NCBI RefSeq assembly: GCF_029017505.1
Contig: NZ_JAQGEI010000019.1
Span: 1 to 64,000, forward strand
DNA: 64,000 bases
DNA from: Sedimenticola hydrogenitrophicus
GTDB taxonomy: Bacteria > Pseudomonadota > Gammaproteobacteria > Chromatiales > Chromatiaceae
Reading direction: 5' to 3'
Shown: positions 44,639 to 53,985 of the stretch, in pieces
Layout: each line of letters opens with the position of its first letter
How positions within the stretch are numbered: the stretch's first letter is position 1
Made by a program: the position numbers and the translations under genes
The notes under the pieces: model-generated
Told to the model about the DNA's origin: nothing
Seen by the model: the letters and a program-made list of their open reading frames with translations, nothing else
The model's database searches: none

Positions 44639-45145
44639 TCAGGCGGTTTCGCGGGGAATATCGTAAAGCGGGTACAGCGCCTCCTCCTCGGTCTGGATAC
44701 GGGCGACCAGGGCGCTGCCGATCTGCTCCAGTTCGCCGATGAATTGTGCCTCCATCTCGGCATTCCAGGGCCAGACATCGTAGCGCTCGATGAACTGGTT
44801 CACCGCCTTGCCGATATGGCGCATTTCCCGGCGCATCCCGCTGACCAGCCGGCACTGTTCGCTATCCGCGGGCAGGCTGCGGGACAGGTAGACGTAGAGC
44901 TTCACGTTCTCCAGAAGGATATGTTGGTGGAACAGGTTCTTGAACTGGTTGAGTTCCGCGCGCACTTCTTTGAAGTGTTGCGCCCGCGCACTCTTTTCCA
45001 CCCGCTGGTAGTGTTCCAGCAGGATCTGGTGATCCTCGATCAGGGTTTCGATCAGATCGGCATCATAAGTGATGGTGGTGTTGGGTGCGGTAACTGTCGA
45101 GGACGCGGCTTGCGGACTCCTCTTCTTTTTGAAAAAGCTGAACAT
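44639..45145 (-). CDS. Hemerythrin-domain protein
   Basis: The product has 168 aa. It is a four-helix bundle with candidate diiron ligands: His in LIEDHQILLEHY, His and Glu in FHQHILLENVKLY, His in MRHIGKAVN and Glu in IQTEEEALYP. The N-terminus is short and basic, without a signal peptide. Such proteins bind oxygen, iron or NO. It lies 100 bases downstream of nsrR on the same strand, which favours an NO-related role. Confidence 0.85.
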   Translation of the reverse strand: MFSFFKKKRSPQAASSTVTAPNTTITYDADLIETLIEDHQILLEHYQRVEKSARAQHFKEVRAELNQFKNLFHQHILLENVKLYVYLSRSLPADSEQCRLVSGMRREMRHIGKAVNQFIERYDVWPWNAEMEAQFIGELEQIGSALVARIQTEEEALYPLYDIPRETA

Positions 45146-45245
45146 GTTTCCACCCGACTATACGCGCTGATGTCATCGGAGTTTATACCATGGGATGCTG
45201 CTCCGGGGTGATGAACGGGGCAAAACGGCATTTGTGTGATCGGGT

Positions 45246-45707
45246 TCAGGTTGTTGGCCCCCGGCCGGCAAGGGTCGGCGCCGGCAGCAGCCGTTCGAGT
45301 TGTCGCTTGTTCCTGATCAGGTCGGCCAAGGTATATTGATCGAGGACGGCATAAAAGGCGTTGAGCGCCTCGTTCAGCATTGCCTTCATCCGGCACGCCG
45401 GACTGATGCGGCAGTCACAGTCGCTATCCGTGAAGCATTCGACCAGCGTGGTGTGCTGTTCGGTATCGCGTATCAGGACGCCGATATTGATCTTCTCGGG
45501 GGTCCGCGCCAGCAGAAAACCACCCCCCTTGCCACGCAGGGTCTCGATATAGCCGGTCTGTCCCAGATGGTGTACCACCTTCATCAGGTGGTTGCGCGAG
45601 ATATGGTAGACATCGGCCAGTTCAGCAATGGTCGCCCGTTGTCCCGGCCGTAGGCCGATGTAGATGAGTACCCGAAGTGTATAATCGGTGAACGTGGTTA
45701 GCCGCAT
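45246..45707 (-). CDS. nsrR: Rrf2-family regulator, NsrR-like
   Basis: The product has 153 aa. The winged helix is at residues 1-70 (MRLTTFTDYTLRVLIYIGL, ISRNHLMKVVHHLG, RGKGGGFLLA). Cluster-ligand cysteines are Cys91, Cys97/Cys99 and Cys105, and Asp8 (the fourth ligand known in some NsrR proteins) is present. NsrR holds an Fe-S cluster, represses NO-stress genes and releases DNA on nitrosylation. It is divergent from the ferredoxin reductase gene, whose promoter contains NsrR-like half-sites. Confidence 0.88.
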   Translation of the reverse strand: MRLTTFTDYTLRVLIYIGLRPGQRATIAELADVYHISRNHLMKVVHHLGQTGYIETLRGKGGGFLLARTPEKINIGVLIRDTEQHTTLVECFTDSDCDCRISPACRMKAMLNEALNAFYAVLDQYTLADLIRNKRQLERLLPAPTLAGRGPTT

Positions 45708-45724
45708 ATCTGGATTGGGTCCAT

Positions 45725-45743
45725 AAGAAGTATTTAATATATT
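45725..45743. promoter_or_regulatory. Candidate NsrR half-site near nsrR
   Basis: AAGAAGTATTTAATATATT resembles the NsrR box AAGATGYATTT with one or two mismatches. It lies just upstream of the nsrR start, fitting autoregulation. Confidence 0.5.
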
Positions 45744-45771
45744 GATTATCGATCAATGGCGTGATATATAA

Positions 45772-45793
45772 AAGATGTATTTGATATATTTTT
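45772..45793. promoter_or_regulatory. Candidate NsrR half-site upstream of the ferredoxin reductase gene
   Basis: AAGATGTATTT is a perfect match to the 11-base NsrR half-site AAGATGYATTT. It is followed by GATATATTTTTT, a weak second arm. It sits 63 bases before the start codon in AT-rich DNA, where it could cover the promoter. Confidence 0.7.
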
Positions 45794-45855
45794 TAGGAGC
45801 GATTGTCGGCACCTGATTGTTGTAGGCAACGGGTGGCGGCTGGAGGAGTCTTGTC

Positions 45856-46605
45856 ATGGTCAGTCCCCGCTACCCGGTGATTCTGAAAGAGAAGAGCGTG
45901 CTGGCGCCCAATACGCTCGAGCTGACCTATATACGCGAGGACGAGGCGGCCATCAGCTATCTCCCCGGGCAGTTTTTCTCTATCGATTTCTTCCATCAGG
46001 GTGAAGAGAAGACCCGCAGCTACAGCGCCGCGGGTCGGGTGGCCGATCTGAAGAACAACCGGGAGTTCCGCTTCGCCATCTCGGCCGTGCCGAACGGTGC
46101 CGCTTCTCACTATTTCTTTAATGCCAGCCCCGGTGAAAGGGCGAAAATGAGCGGCCCGTTCGGCGCCCTGGTGCTGCCGCGTAGCGACCCCGCCCGCTAC
46201 CTCCTGATCGGCACCGGCACCGGTGTGGCACCCTATCGGGCGATGCTGCCGGAACTGGAACTGCGCATGGCGCAGAATCCGGAGCTGAGAGTGGAGCTGG
46301 TGATGGGGGTGCGCCGTCCGCAGGAACTGATCTATGGCGAGGAGTTCGAGGCGGTGGCGGAACGCTATCCCGGGTTCCGTTTTCACGCCTGCTACAGCCG
46401 GCACATGCCGGAGACACCCAGGCACCATGAACGGGCCGGCCGGGTGCAGGTGCTGTTTGAACCGCTGGCTCCCGAACCGCAGCGGGACCTGGTCTATATC
46501 TGCGGCAATCCCGACATGGTCGACGAGGCTGGCTCCTGGTTCCTGGCGCGCGATTTTTCACCGCGCAGCGTGAAGCGTGAGAAGTACAAGTTTTCCACCT
46601 TCTAA
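45856..46605 (+). CDS. fpr: Ferredoxin-NADP reductase
   Basis: The product has 249 aa, with GGAGGAG upstream. The FAD-binding domain has KTRSYSAAG, the NAD(P) domain LLIGTGTGVAPYRAM, and later VYICGNPDMVDEAG; the C-terminus ends aromatic (YKFSTF), as in bacterial Fpr. It moves electrons between NADPH and ferredoxin or flavodoxin. Divergent NsrR with a candidate operator suggests induction by nitric oxide, perhaps supplying electrons to the diiron protein; this is inference. Confidence 0.85.
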   Translation: MVSPRYPVILKEKSVLAPNTLELTYIREDEAAISYLPGQFFSIDFFHQGEEKTRSYSAAGRVADLKNNREFRFAISAVPNGAASHYFFNASPGERAKMSGPFGALVLPRSDPARYLLIGTGTGVAPYRAMLPELELRMAQNPELRVELVMGVRRPQELIYGEEFEAVAERYPGFRFHACYSRHMPETPRHHERAGRVQVLFEPLAPEPQRDLVYICGNPDMVDEAGSWFLARDFSPRSVKREKYKFSTF

Positions 46606-46704
46606 GAGATACCTTCCTCAGGAATCGATGCTGGTGAGCTTGCGAACCGCATCGTTTGCGGAAAGACTCGATGCGGTTCGTGTTACTCACCGCATCCTAC
46701 CGTG

Positions 46705-47346
46705 CTACCAACCTCCGCTGTTCTGCTCCTCCTTTTCACGCAGCCGCTTGATCTGGAACAGCACGTTGCGCTCCTCCTCCTCCAGTACCGATTCGATATA
46801 ACGGATGGTCTCCCGGTAACGCGGGATGATGTTGTACTTCAGGGCATTGACCCGTTTCTGGGCCTTGCGCTGTTCCGCCATCAGGCGGCTCAGGGCCATC
46901 TCCGATTCCCCCAGGCGGGTCAGCAGCAGGGCGGTCTCCGTCAGCTCCTTGCGGGTCTCGTCAAAGCTGGTGTCGGTGCCGAGCAGCCCGACCGGTTCCA
47001 TGGGCAGACGCTCGCTGGAGATGGCGGGGTACTCCACCCCCATGCTGCGTTTGGGGATGATGTTGATCCGCAGCGTCGGGGCGATTCCCAGCCCCGCCTG
47101 TTGCAGGGCGCGGCTGCCCATGCGCAGATGGGCCATGCCCAGCCAGTGGTAGGCGGATTTGATGGCGGCATGGGTCTCCCGGCGCAGCTGCTGGTACTCA
47201 TCCACCCGCTCATAGACCAGCCGGGTCAGCAGCTCCCGTTTCCGTTCCAGCAGGGCGTGACCGTCCTCCAGGAAGCGCACCTGCTTTTTCAGCTCCAGCA
47301 GGGTGTTCTTGGTCGGCGGGACCTTAATCAGCTGGTGTCGGCTCAT
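46705..47346 (-). CDS. ntpD: V/A-type ATPase subunit D (central shaft)
   Basis: The product has 213 aa, mostly coiled coil at both ends. It has the D-subunit start PPTKNTLLELKKQ and the C-terminal helix LKYNIIPRYRETIRYIESVLEEEER. It forms the rotor shaft with subunit F. It is the last gene of the nine-gene operon. Confidence 0.92.
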   Translation of the reverse strand: MSRHQLIKVPPTKNTLLELKKQVRFLEDGHALLERKRELLTRLVYERVDEYQQLRRETHAAIKSAYHWLGMAHLRMGSRALQQAGLGIAPTLRINIIPKRSMGVEYPAISSERLPMEPVGLLGTDTSFDETRKELTETALLLTRLGESEMALSRLMAEQRKAQKRVNALKYNIIPRYRETIRYIESVLEEEERNVLFQIKRLREKEEQNSGGW

Positions 47347-47363
47347 GTGCTTCGCTGCTCTCC

Positions 47364-48743
47364 CTACTTGTCGGAGCGGTGGTACCTGGCCAGGTCGGTC
47401 TCGCTGACCCGGGTCAGCATGTCCTTGGGGAACATGCTCAGTAGCTCCCAGGCAAGGTTGAGGGTCTCGATGATCGAGCGGTCCTCATCTTCGCCCTGGC
47501 CGATGAACTGGCTGTCGAACGCCTCGGCAAAGTGCAGGTAGCGGCGATCCCGTTCCGACAGCTCCTCGGCGCCGATGATGGCCGCCAGGTTGCGTGTCTC
47601 CAGCGCCTTGGCATACAGGGCGTAGAGCTGGTTGGCCACCCGGGGATGGTCCTCCCGGGTATCCTCCTTGCCGATGCCGTCCTTCATTAGGCGTGACAGG
47701 GAAGGGGAGATGAAGACCGGCGGATAGATGCCCTGGTTGTGCAGTTCCCGGCTCAACACGATCTGCCCCTCGGTGATGTAGCCGGTCAGATCGGGGATCG
47801 GGTGGGTGATGTCGTCCGAGGGCATGGTGACCACCGGTACCAGGGTGACGGAGCCGTGGCGGTCCTTGATCCGGCCGGAGCGCTCGTAGAGCTCCGCCAG
47901 GTCGGAGTAGAGGTAGCCAGGGTAGCCCTTGCGCGACGGCACATCACCCTTGGCGGTGGCCACCTCGCGCAGCGCCTCGGCATAGTTGGTCATGTCGGTC
48001 AGCACCACCAGCACGTGCCGGTCGAGGTCAAAGGCTAGATACTCGGCGGCGGTCAGCGCCACCCGCGGCAGGGCCAGGCGTTCCACCGGCGGGTCGTCGG
48101 CCAGGTTGATGTACATCACCACGTTCCCCAGGACCCCGGAGTCGGCAAACTCCTCCTGAAAGAAGCGGGCATCCGCGTAGGAGACTCCCATGGCGGCAAA
48201 CACCACCGAGAAACTGCTCTCCTCATCCACCAGTCTGGCCTGGCGCACGATCTGCGCGGCGAGCCGGTTGTGCGGCAGTCCGGAGGCGGAGAAGATCGGC
48301 AGCTTCTGGCCCCGCACCAGGGAGTTGAGGCCGTCGATGGAGGAGATGCCGGTCTGGATGAATTCCCGGGGATAGGTGCGCGCCGCCGGGTTGATGGCGG
48401 AACCGTTCACGTTGCGCCGGACATTGGAGAGGATCGGCGGCCGGCTATCCTTCGGTTTACCCAGGCCGTTGAAAATGCGGCCGAGGATCTCCGGCGCCAG
48501 GTTGATCTCCAGCGGCTGGTCGAGAAACCGTACCCAGGTGTTCTCCAGGTCCAGGTCCCCGGTGCCTTCGAACACCTGGATCAACGCCTCCGCCTCGCTG
48601 CAGCGGATCACCTGGCCGTGGCGCAACTGGTTGCGGTGATCGCGGATCAGCACTTGGTCGCCGAAGGCGACGGCGGGCGCCTGGCGCACCACCAGCAGAC
48701 TGCCCTGGGCGGATGAAACGGTACGGTACTCCCGGGCGCTCAT
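47364..48743 (-). CDS. ntpB: V/A-type ATPase subunit B (regulatory)
   Basis: The product has 459 aa. The ATG at 48743 overlaps the stop of subunit A as ATGA and has AGGAG upstream. It has B-subunit features such as QTGISSIDGLNSLVRGQKLPIFSASGLPHN, the degenerate P-loop region, and VVLTDMTNYAEALREVA. It alternates with subunit A in the hexameric head and contributes an Arg finger rather than hydrolysing ATP. Confidence 0.94.
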   Translation of the reverse strand: MSAREYRTVSSAQGSLLVVRQAPAVAFGDQVLIRDHRNQLRHGQVIRCSEAEALIQVFEGTGDLDLENTWVRFLDQPLEINLAPEILGRIFNGLGKPKDSRPPILSNVRRNVNGSAINPAARTYPREFIQTGISSIDGLNSLVRGQKLPIFSASGLPHNRLAAQIVRQARLVDEESSFSVVFAAMGVSYADARFFQEEFADSGVLGNVVMYINLADDPPVERLALPRVALTAAEYLAFDLDRHVLVVLTDMTNYAEALREVATAKGDVPSRKGYPGYLYSDLAELYERSGRIKDRHGSVTLVPVVTMPSDDITHPIPDLTGYITEGQIVLSRELHNQGIYPPVFISPSLSRLMKDGIGKEDTREDHPRVANQLYALYAKALETRNLAAIIGAEELSERDRRYLHFAEAFDSQFIGQGEDEDRSIIETLNLAWELLSMFPKDMLTRVSETDLARYHRSDK

Positions 48744-50539
48744 TGGGTGTGCTCCTTGAACTTGGCGTATTCTAGGCGGATCTTGGCGAAGGCCTGTCGG
48801 AACTCCTCCATCAGGGCGCGGATCTTGTCGCACTGCTCACTGCTGTAGGTCTGCTTGGCGCGCCGTGCCCGGGCCATCAGCGGCAGGTCGGTCAGCTCCT
48901 GCACCGAGATGCCCAGTTCGATCAGCTCTGCTCCCCGGTCATAGATCGTCAGCATCATCTCCAGCAGCAGGAACTGCTTCTCCGGCGAGGCGAAGGTGTC
49001 CACCGGGTCCAGGGCGCTCTGCTGCAGCACGCCCTCCTTGATCAGGGCCGCCCCCTCCAGCTCCCAGCGCTGGGCGGAGGAGAGCGCCTCCGGTCCCACC
49101 AGGTTGACGATGCGTGCCAGCTCAGCGTCCCGCGCCAGCAGTCCCAATGCCTGTCCGCGTCGCCGCTGCCAGTCCGGGCTGATCTCCTTATGCCACCACT
49201 GGGCGGCCGTGGCGACATGCTCTGAGAAGCTGCCGACCCAGTCGATGGCCGGATAGTGACGGGCATCCGCCAGCTCCTTGGAGAGTGCCCAGAAGGTCTG
49301 GATGATCTCTTTGGTATGGGCGGTGACCGGTTCGGAAAAATCGCCGCCGGGCGGTGATACCGCGCCGATCAGGGTGACCGAACCCTTGCCGCATCCCTGG
49401 GTCTCGACCCGGCCGGCGCGTTCATAGAAGGCGGCCAGGCGGGAGGCAAGGTAGGCCGGATAGCCATCCTCCACCGGCATCTGGCCGAGCCGGCCGGAGA
49501 CCTCGCGCAGCGCCTCGGCCCAACGGCTGGTGGAGTCGGCCAGCAGCACCACATCGTAGCCCTGGTCGCGGTAGTACTCGGCCATGGTGATGCCGACGTA
49601 GATCGAGGCCTCGCGGGCCACTACCGGCATGTTGGAGGTGTTGGCCACCAGCAGGGTGCGCTCCATCAGACGGTGGCCGGAGTAGGGGTCCTGCAGTTGC
49701 GGGAAGGTCTCCAGCACGTCCACCAGTTCATTGCCGCGTTCGCCGCAGCCGACATAGATGACGATATCGGCGTTGGACCAGCGGGCAATCTGCTGCTGAA
49801 CCACCGTCTTGCCGGCGCCGAAGGGGCCGGGTACGGCGCTCTTGCCACCCTTGAGCAGCGGAAAGAAGGTGTCGAGAATGCGCTGGCCGGTAATCAGCGG
49901 CGAGAGGCCGTGGTCGCGTCGCCGGTAGGGCCGGGGGGCGCGTACCGGCCACTCGTGATAGAGCTTCAGTTTGCGGCTTCTGCCGTCGCTCAGTTTCAGT
50001 TGGCCGATCGGATCATCCAGGCGATACTCCCCCTCGGGGGCCAGTTCCAGCAGCTCGCCCGACAGGTCGGGCGGCACCAGGATCCGGTGCTGGATAATGG
50101 CACTCTCCTGGACCCGGCCGATCAGTTGCCCCGGGGAGAGGGTGCTGCCGATTTCACTGGCCGGTTCCGGAACAAAGTGCCAGAGCCGTTCCCGGTCCAG
50201 CGCGGGCAGATGGATACCGCGGCCGATATGGTCGCCCGACGCCAGCAACACCTTGTCCAGCGGCCGCTGCACCCCGTCGAAAATGCTGCCCAGCAGTCCC
50301 GGGCCCAGCTCGACCGAGAGCGGCCGGCCCAGGCCGATCACCGGTTCACCCGGCCGCACCCCCTCGGTCGATTCGTAGGACTGCACCAGGGCGGTCTCGC
50401 CCTGGAGCGCGATCACCTCGCCGAACAGCCCCAGTTGGCCGATCTTCACCTGCTCGCCGTTGCGGATGCCGGGTAGCCGGATGGTGAGGATCGGGCCGTT
50501 GATTTCGCGGATTATGCCCTGTTTTTCGCTCTTGCTCAT
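48740..50539 (-). CDS. ntpA: V/A-type ATPase catalytic subunit A
   Basis: The product has 599 aa. It has an N-terminal beta barrel (KQGIIREINGPILTIRL), the non-homologous bulge region around LYHEWPVRAPRPYRRR, Walker A GPFGAGKT, GCGERGNELVDVLETFPQL and Walker B VVLLADSTSRWAEALRE. It hydrolyses or makes ATP coupled to ion flow. It overlaps the stop of subunit E by four bases. Confidence 0.95.
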   Translation of the reverse strand: MSKSEKQGIIREINGPILTIRLPGIRNGEQVKIGQLGLFGEVIALQGETALVQSYESTEGVRPGEPVIGLGRPLSVELGPGLLGSIFDGVQRPLDKVLLASGDHIGRGIHLPALDRERLWHFVPEPASEIGSTLSPGQLIGRVQESAIIQHRILVPPDLSGELLELAPEGEYRLDDPIGQLKLSDGRSRKLKLYHEWPVRAPRPYRRRDHGLSPLITGQRILDTFFPLLKGGKSAVPGPFGAGKTVVQQQIARWSNADIVIYVGCGERGNELVDVLETFPQLQDPYSGHRLMERTLLVANTSNMPVVAREASIYVGITMAEYYRDQGYDVVLLADSTSRWAEALREVSGRLGQMPVEDGYPAYLASRLAAFYERAGRVETQGCGKGSVTLIGAVSPPGGDFSEPVTAHTKEIIQTFWALSKELADARHYPAIDWVGSFSEHVATAAQWWHKEISPDWQRRRGQALGLLARDAELARIVNLVGPEALSSAQRWELEGAALIKEGVLQQSALDPVDTFASPEKQFLLLEMMLTIYDRGAELIELGISVQELTDLPLMARARRAKQTYSSEQCDKIRALMEEFRQAFAKIRLEYAKFKEHTQ

Positions 50540-51180
50540 CGCCTGCTTCCCAGGTTGTCATGCAGGGTGCCGGCGGGAAAGAGACGCTCCAGGATGAGCT
50601 GGTGCATACGGTCGGCCAGCCGCTCCTCCCGTCCCTCGAAACTGTTGTCGAAGCGGATCAACCCATCCTCGCTGCTGACGATTACGCCGCCGATGCAGTT
50701 GATGGGGGTGGTATCGAGGGAGAGCTGTTTATCGGCGGCGGCAGCCCCGGCAAACTGTTCCCAGACCGGCCGCAGCCGGCCCAGGTCACGGGCATTGACA
50801 CTGGCCACCAGCTGTCGCCGCTCGAAGGCGCCGGCGGCACGGGCCAGGAGTGCCTGCAGCAGCGGCAGATATCGCGCCTCGTCTTCCACCAGGGCGAGTA
50901 TCCGGTCGCGCAGCTGGTTTTGTACTGCCACCACCAGGTTCCAGCGCAGATGGTCCATCTCCTTCTGCAGTCTCAACTCGTTCGCCTGCACCTGGCGTCG
51001 GAAGGTGCGCTCGGCCCGCGATTTGGCCAGCAGCACTTCGCGTTCTTCCCGCAGATGCAGGCGCTTGTGCGCCTCCTGCAGGATATTGTCGCGACTGCGC
51101 CCGGCCCGTTCGCGGTACTCCACGGCGAGCCGGTTGGCACGTTCGAATATGGCCGATTCAAGTTCCTTTACCTGTTCCAT
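50536..51180 (-). CDS. ntpE: V/A-type ATPase subunit E (peripheral stalk)
   Basis: The product has 214 aa. A long charged N-terminal helix (about 1-110) is followed by a globular C-terminal part with GGVIVSSEDGLIRFDNSFEGRE...D.MHQLILERLF, the E-subunit signature. It pairs with the G-like subunit to form the stator. AGGAG precedes the ATG. Confidence 0.9.
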   Translation of the reverse strand: MEQVKELESAIFERANRLAVEYRERAGRSRDNILQEAHKRLHLREEREVLLAKSRAERTFRRQVQANELRLQKEMDHLRWNLVVAVQNQLRDRILALVEDEARYLPLLQALLARAAGAFERRQLVASVNARDLGRLRPVWEQFAGAAAADKQLSLDTTPINCIGGVIVSSEDGLIRFDNSFEGREERLADRMHQLILERLFPAGTLHDNLGSRR

Positions 51181-51182
51181 GA

Positions 51183-51533
51183 CTACTCCTGAGAGAACTG
51201 CGCCGCGCCGCCGAGCAGCAACTGCAGCCGGTCGTCTATCTCACACTGGAAGTTATCCGCGGAGGCCAGCGAGGGGATCTGGGTGACGACGATGTGTCCC
51301 CCCTCCGCGCGGACCCGTTTCAACAGCGGGCTGTCGCATCCGGCCAGGGCAGGGCCGAGGATGATGAACGCCTTCTGGCGGTTGTCGAGCAGTGTCTCCA
51401 GCAACTCGTCGAGTATCCGCTGGGTCGGGTCGGCCCAGGTCTCGAATCCGATCAGCCGGAAGCCCTCGGTCACTGCCGCCTCCCCCATGAACAGCATGCG
51501 GGTGGGTGTCGATTCGTCGCCATGCGGATCCAT
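51183..51533 (-). CDS. V/A-type ATPase subunit F
   Basis: The product has 116 aa. The Rossmann-like F-subunit pattern is visible: MLFMGEAAVTEGFRLIGFE, then AFIILGPALAGCDSPLLKRV and VTQIPSL. It binds subunit D in the rotor. AGAGG lies before the ATG. It lies between the genes for K and E, with gaps of 2 and 9 bases. Confidence 0.85.
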   Translation of the reverse strand: MDPHGDESTPTRMLFMGEAAVTEGFRLIGFETWADPTQRILDELLETLLDNRQKAFIILGPALAGCDSPLLKRVRAEGGHIVVTQIPSLASADNFQCEIDDRLQLLLGGAAQFSQE

Positions 51534-51542
51534 TGTGCGCCT

Positions 51543-51986
51543 CTACAGCTTGTCCAGCAGCAGGATACTCACCACCAGACCGTAGATGGCGATACCCTCG
51601 GCCAGACCGAGATAGATCAGGGTGCGGCCGAAAATCTCCGGTTTCTCGGCCAGTACCGCCAGCGAGGCGGCGCCGATCGGCCCCACCGCAATACCCGCCG
51701 CGATGGTGCTGAAGGCGGTGGGTATGCCGACCCCGATAATGCCAAGGCCCATGCCAAGGGAGATCTCGCCCGCTGCATCGGCCAGCGCCGGGGCGGCCGC
51801 CACCTCCTGGATGCCGAAGAACACCAGCAGTGCCTGGGCGCCGACGAACAGCAGCAGGTTGCCGCCGATGGCCGGTTTGAACCAGCGCCGGGCGCCGAGC
51901 GCCTTGTCCGGGTGCAGCTCGATGACTACCCCGGTGATGATGAGACCGAGGATGCCCAGGGTCATCAGTGTAATCAGCCAATACAT
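51543..51986 (-). CDS. ntpK: V/A-type ATPase proteolipid subunit K, four-helix form
   Basis: The product has 147 aa. Helices 1 and 2 (about 2-24 and 38-60) do not look like a rotor hairpin. Helices 3 and 4 do, with GLGIIGVGIPTAFSTIAAGIAVG and the ion-binding Glu in LIYLGLAEGIAIYGLVV. Thus only one carboxylate is present for four helices. It forms the rotor ring in the membrane. The motif alone does not tell H+ from Na+ use. AAGGAG precedes the ATG. Confidence 0.88.
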   Translation of the reverse strand: MYWLITLMTLGILGLIITGVVIELHPDKALGARRWFKPAIGGNLLLFVGAQALLVFFGIQEVAAAPALADAAGEISLGMGLGIIGVGIPTAFSTIAAGIAVGPIGAASLAVLAEKPEIFGRTLIYLGLAEGIAIYGLVVSILLLDKL

Positions 51987-52089
51987 CTTCTACTCCTTGT
52001 CGGTAACATTCGATCGGTTGGTGTTGGGTGGCGGGTTTGCTGGGCACGCCACGCTCTGCTCATGCCACGGGTTCTATCCAGTGGTTGGT

Positions 52090-53985
52090 TCATTTCACCC
52101 CCTGCAGGGAGAGCGTCAGCGGCTTGAACTCCTGCCCGTCTCCGGAGAAGAAGCGGGAGAACCCCTCGTAATACTCCAGTCGCAATGCCTGGATGGTGAC
52201 GATGGCCCCCTCCAGGATCAGGATGAACAGGTTGCCGCCGATCACCATCAGCCAGTGTCCCGTCCCCTCCATCATGTCGGCGAGGGTGAAGACGGCGATG
52301 GCCAGTGCCACATGGTTCAGGCTGAAGGCCGCCACACGCAGGAACGACAGGGTGTTGGAGATATACCCGGTGAGGGTCTCGAAGGTCTCGATGCCGGCCA
52401 CCAGCATGCGTTCGCCCGGCGGGGCCTGGGTCTCGATCAGTTTGAAGGCCAGCAGCGCCAGCAGTGCCGCCAGGCTGAGGCCGGCCGGCAGCAGACCGAA
52501 TTGCCCGGTGTTGACGAAACGGTAGATACCCGTCAGTACGCTGAGATACAAGGTGACGCTGACCACCCCGTTGGTCGCGAACAGGGCGTGACTGATCTCG
52601 CCGGAGACCAACTGGTTATGGATATACAGCAGGCTCATGATCACCATGAAGCCGATACCCCAGAACAGGGCCATGCGCAGCATATACAGCGGGTCGGACA
52701 GGGGCGGGATCCAGACCGCCTGAAACAGGTGTTCGTAGCCGAACAGGCTGCCGTAGAGCAGACCGAACAGGCTGGTCGAGAGGCCGGCGCAGATGGCAAA
52801 CGGGGTGAAGCTCTTGAGTCTCTTTCGGCCCAGCCAGGCCGCCAGGATGATCACCCCGCCGTGCCCCGCGTCACCGAACATCATGCCGAACATGGCGATG
52901 AACGAGACGGCGAAGATCGGCGTGGGGTTGATCTCGCCATAGCGCGGCACGCCATACTGTTTGACCAGGGTGGAGAAGGCGCGGGTGAGCCAGTTGACCG
53001 GCAGGTAGGTGGGGACGTCCCGGTGACGTGTCCGCGGCGGGGTGGTGGCGGTGATGCGGAACGGGCCGTCCAGCCGGCGGCGCAGGGCTGACTCGGTCCG
53101 TTTCAGTTCACGTTCGGGTATCCAGCCGGAGATGATGCCCAGCTGGCCCCGGTTGCGTGCGGCATCCTCCATCGCCACGAAAGGTTCGGCCATGATCAGC
53201 CGATCGCGAGACTGCTCCAGTTGTGTGCGCAGCTCGTCGCCGCAGGTCTGCATCGCCTGGCGGCGCGTCGCGCGTTCGTTGGCGAGCGCGTCTCGGCGCT
53301 GCCGCAGATCGCCCTGTATGCGCTGCGGTTCGTCATCCAGTTCCGGGGGGATCTCCAGGGCGTGGAAGCCGGCGGTATCCAGCACCGACCTGAGCTCCTG
53401 TTCCCGGGCGCCCTTGGGGCCCAGGATGATGACATGGGTGTGGTCGGTGTTCTCCATGTAATTGAACAGCAGGTAGTCGGCCAGGGCGATGGCCTCGCGC
53501 AGTTTCGGCACGTTGACGCTGGGCAGCATGCCGATGTGGAGATCGAGAAACAGGCGCTCGCCGCGCAGCCGCGAGAGGTCGAAATTCAGCGCGGCGAAGT
53601 TATCCAGGGTCTGTTCCAGCTGGCCGAGCATGTGCTCCTCGTCGGTGAGGCGCCGGAAATGCTCTTCAAACGAGGAGCAGCGCTCCCAGACCTCGCCGAG
53701 CCAGTCATTGGTGGTGGCCAGCTCCTGTTCACCGATGACACGGGTGTGGGCCAGCGGCCCCAGCGGTCTGAGGGTGATATGGGATTCGATCTTCTGCAGC
53801 CTGGTGCAGGCCTGGTGATAGAGTTCCCGGTAGCGTGTGCCGGGGACGTCGGGAAACTGCTCGCTGAAGTCGTCACCGCCGCCGGGACTGAACATACCCA
53901 GCTCCGCCAGGGTGAGCGCGGCCAGCGGCAGGTCATCCGCCAGCAGCTGGATCAGTACCTGTTTCATCGGCAGGGGTCTAAACAC
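52090..53985 (-). CDS. ntpI: V/A-type ATPase subunit I (a-type stator)
   Basis: The product has 631 aa from GTG 53985, overlapping the upstream stop; ATG 53967 is an alternative. The cytosolic half (about 1-330) is coiled-coil rich. The membrane half has about seven helices, including FAVSFIAMFGMMFGDAGHGG and a segment SNTLSFLRVAAFSLNHVALA with the essential channel Arg. It holds the ion half-channels next to subunit K and anchors the stators. Confidence 0.93.
   Translation of the reverse strand: MFRPLPMKQVLIQLLADDLPLAALTLAELGMFSPGGGDDFSEQFPDVPGTRYRELYHQACTRLQKIESHITLRPLGPLAHTRVIGEQELATTNDWLGEVWERCSSFEEHFRRLTDEEHMLGQLEQTLDNFAALNFDLSRLRGERLFLDLHIGMLPSVNVPKLREAIALADYLLFNYMENTDHTHVIILGPKGAREQELRSVLDTAGFHALEIPPELDDEPQRIQGDLRQRRDALANERATRRQAMQTCGDELRTQLEQSRDRLIMAEPFVAMEDAARNRGQLGIISGWIPERELKRTESALRRRLDGPFRITATTPPRTRHRDVPTYLPVNWLTRAFSTLVKQYGVPRYGEINPTPIFAVSFIAMFGMMFGDAGHGGVIILAAWLGRKRLKSFTPFAICAGLSTSLFGLLYGSLFGYEHLFQAVWIPPLSDPLYMLRMALFWGIGFMVIMSLLYIHNQLVSGEISHALFATNGVVSVTLYLSVLTGIYRFVNTGQFGLLPAGLSLAALLALLAFKLIETQAPPGERMLVAGIETFETLTGYISNTLSFLRVAAFSLNHVALAIAVFTLADMMEGTGHWLMVIGGNLFILILEGAIVTIQALRLEYYEGFSRFFSGDGQEFKPLTLSLQGVK

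Noticed and set aside
51622-53091. 489-codon plus-strand frame across V-ATPase subunits K and I
   Set aside because: It runs antisense across two real genes and reads as Gln/Gly/Asp-rich noise.
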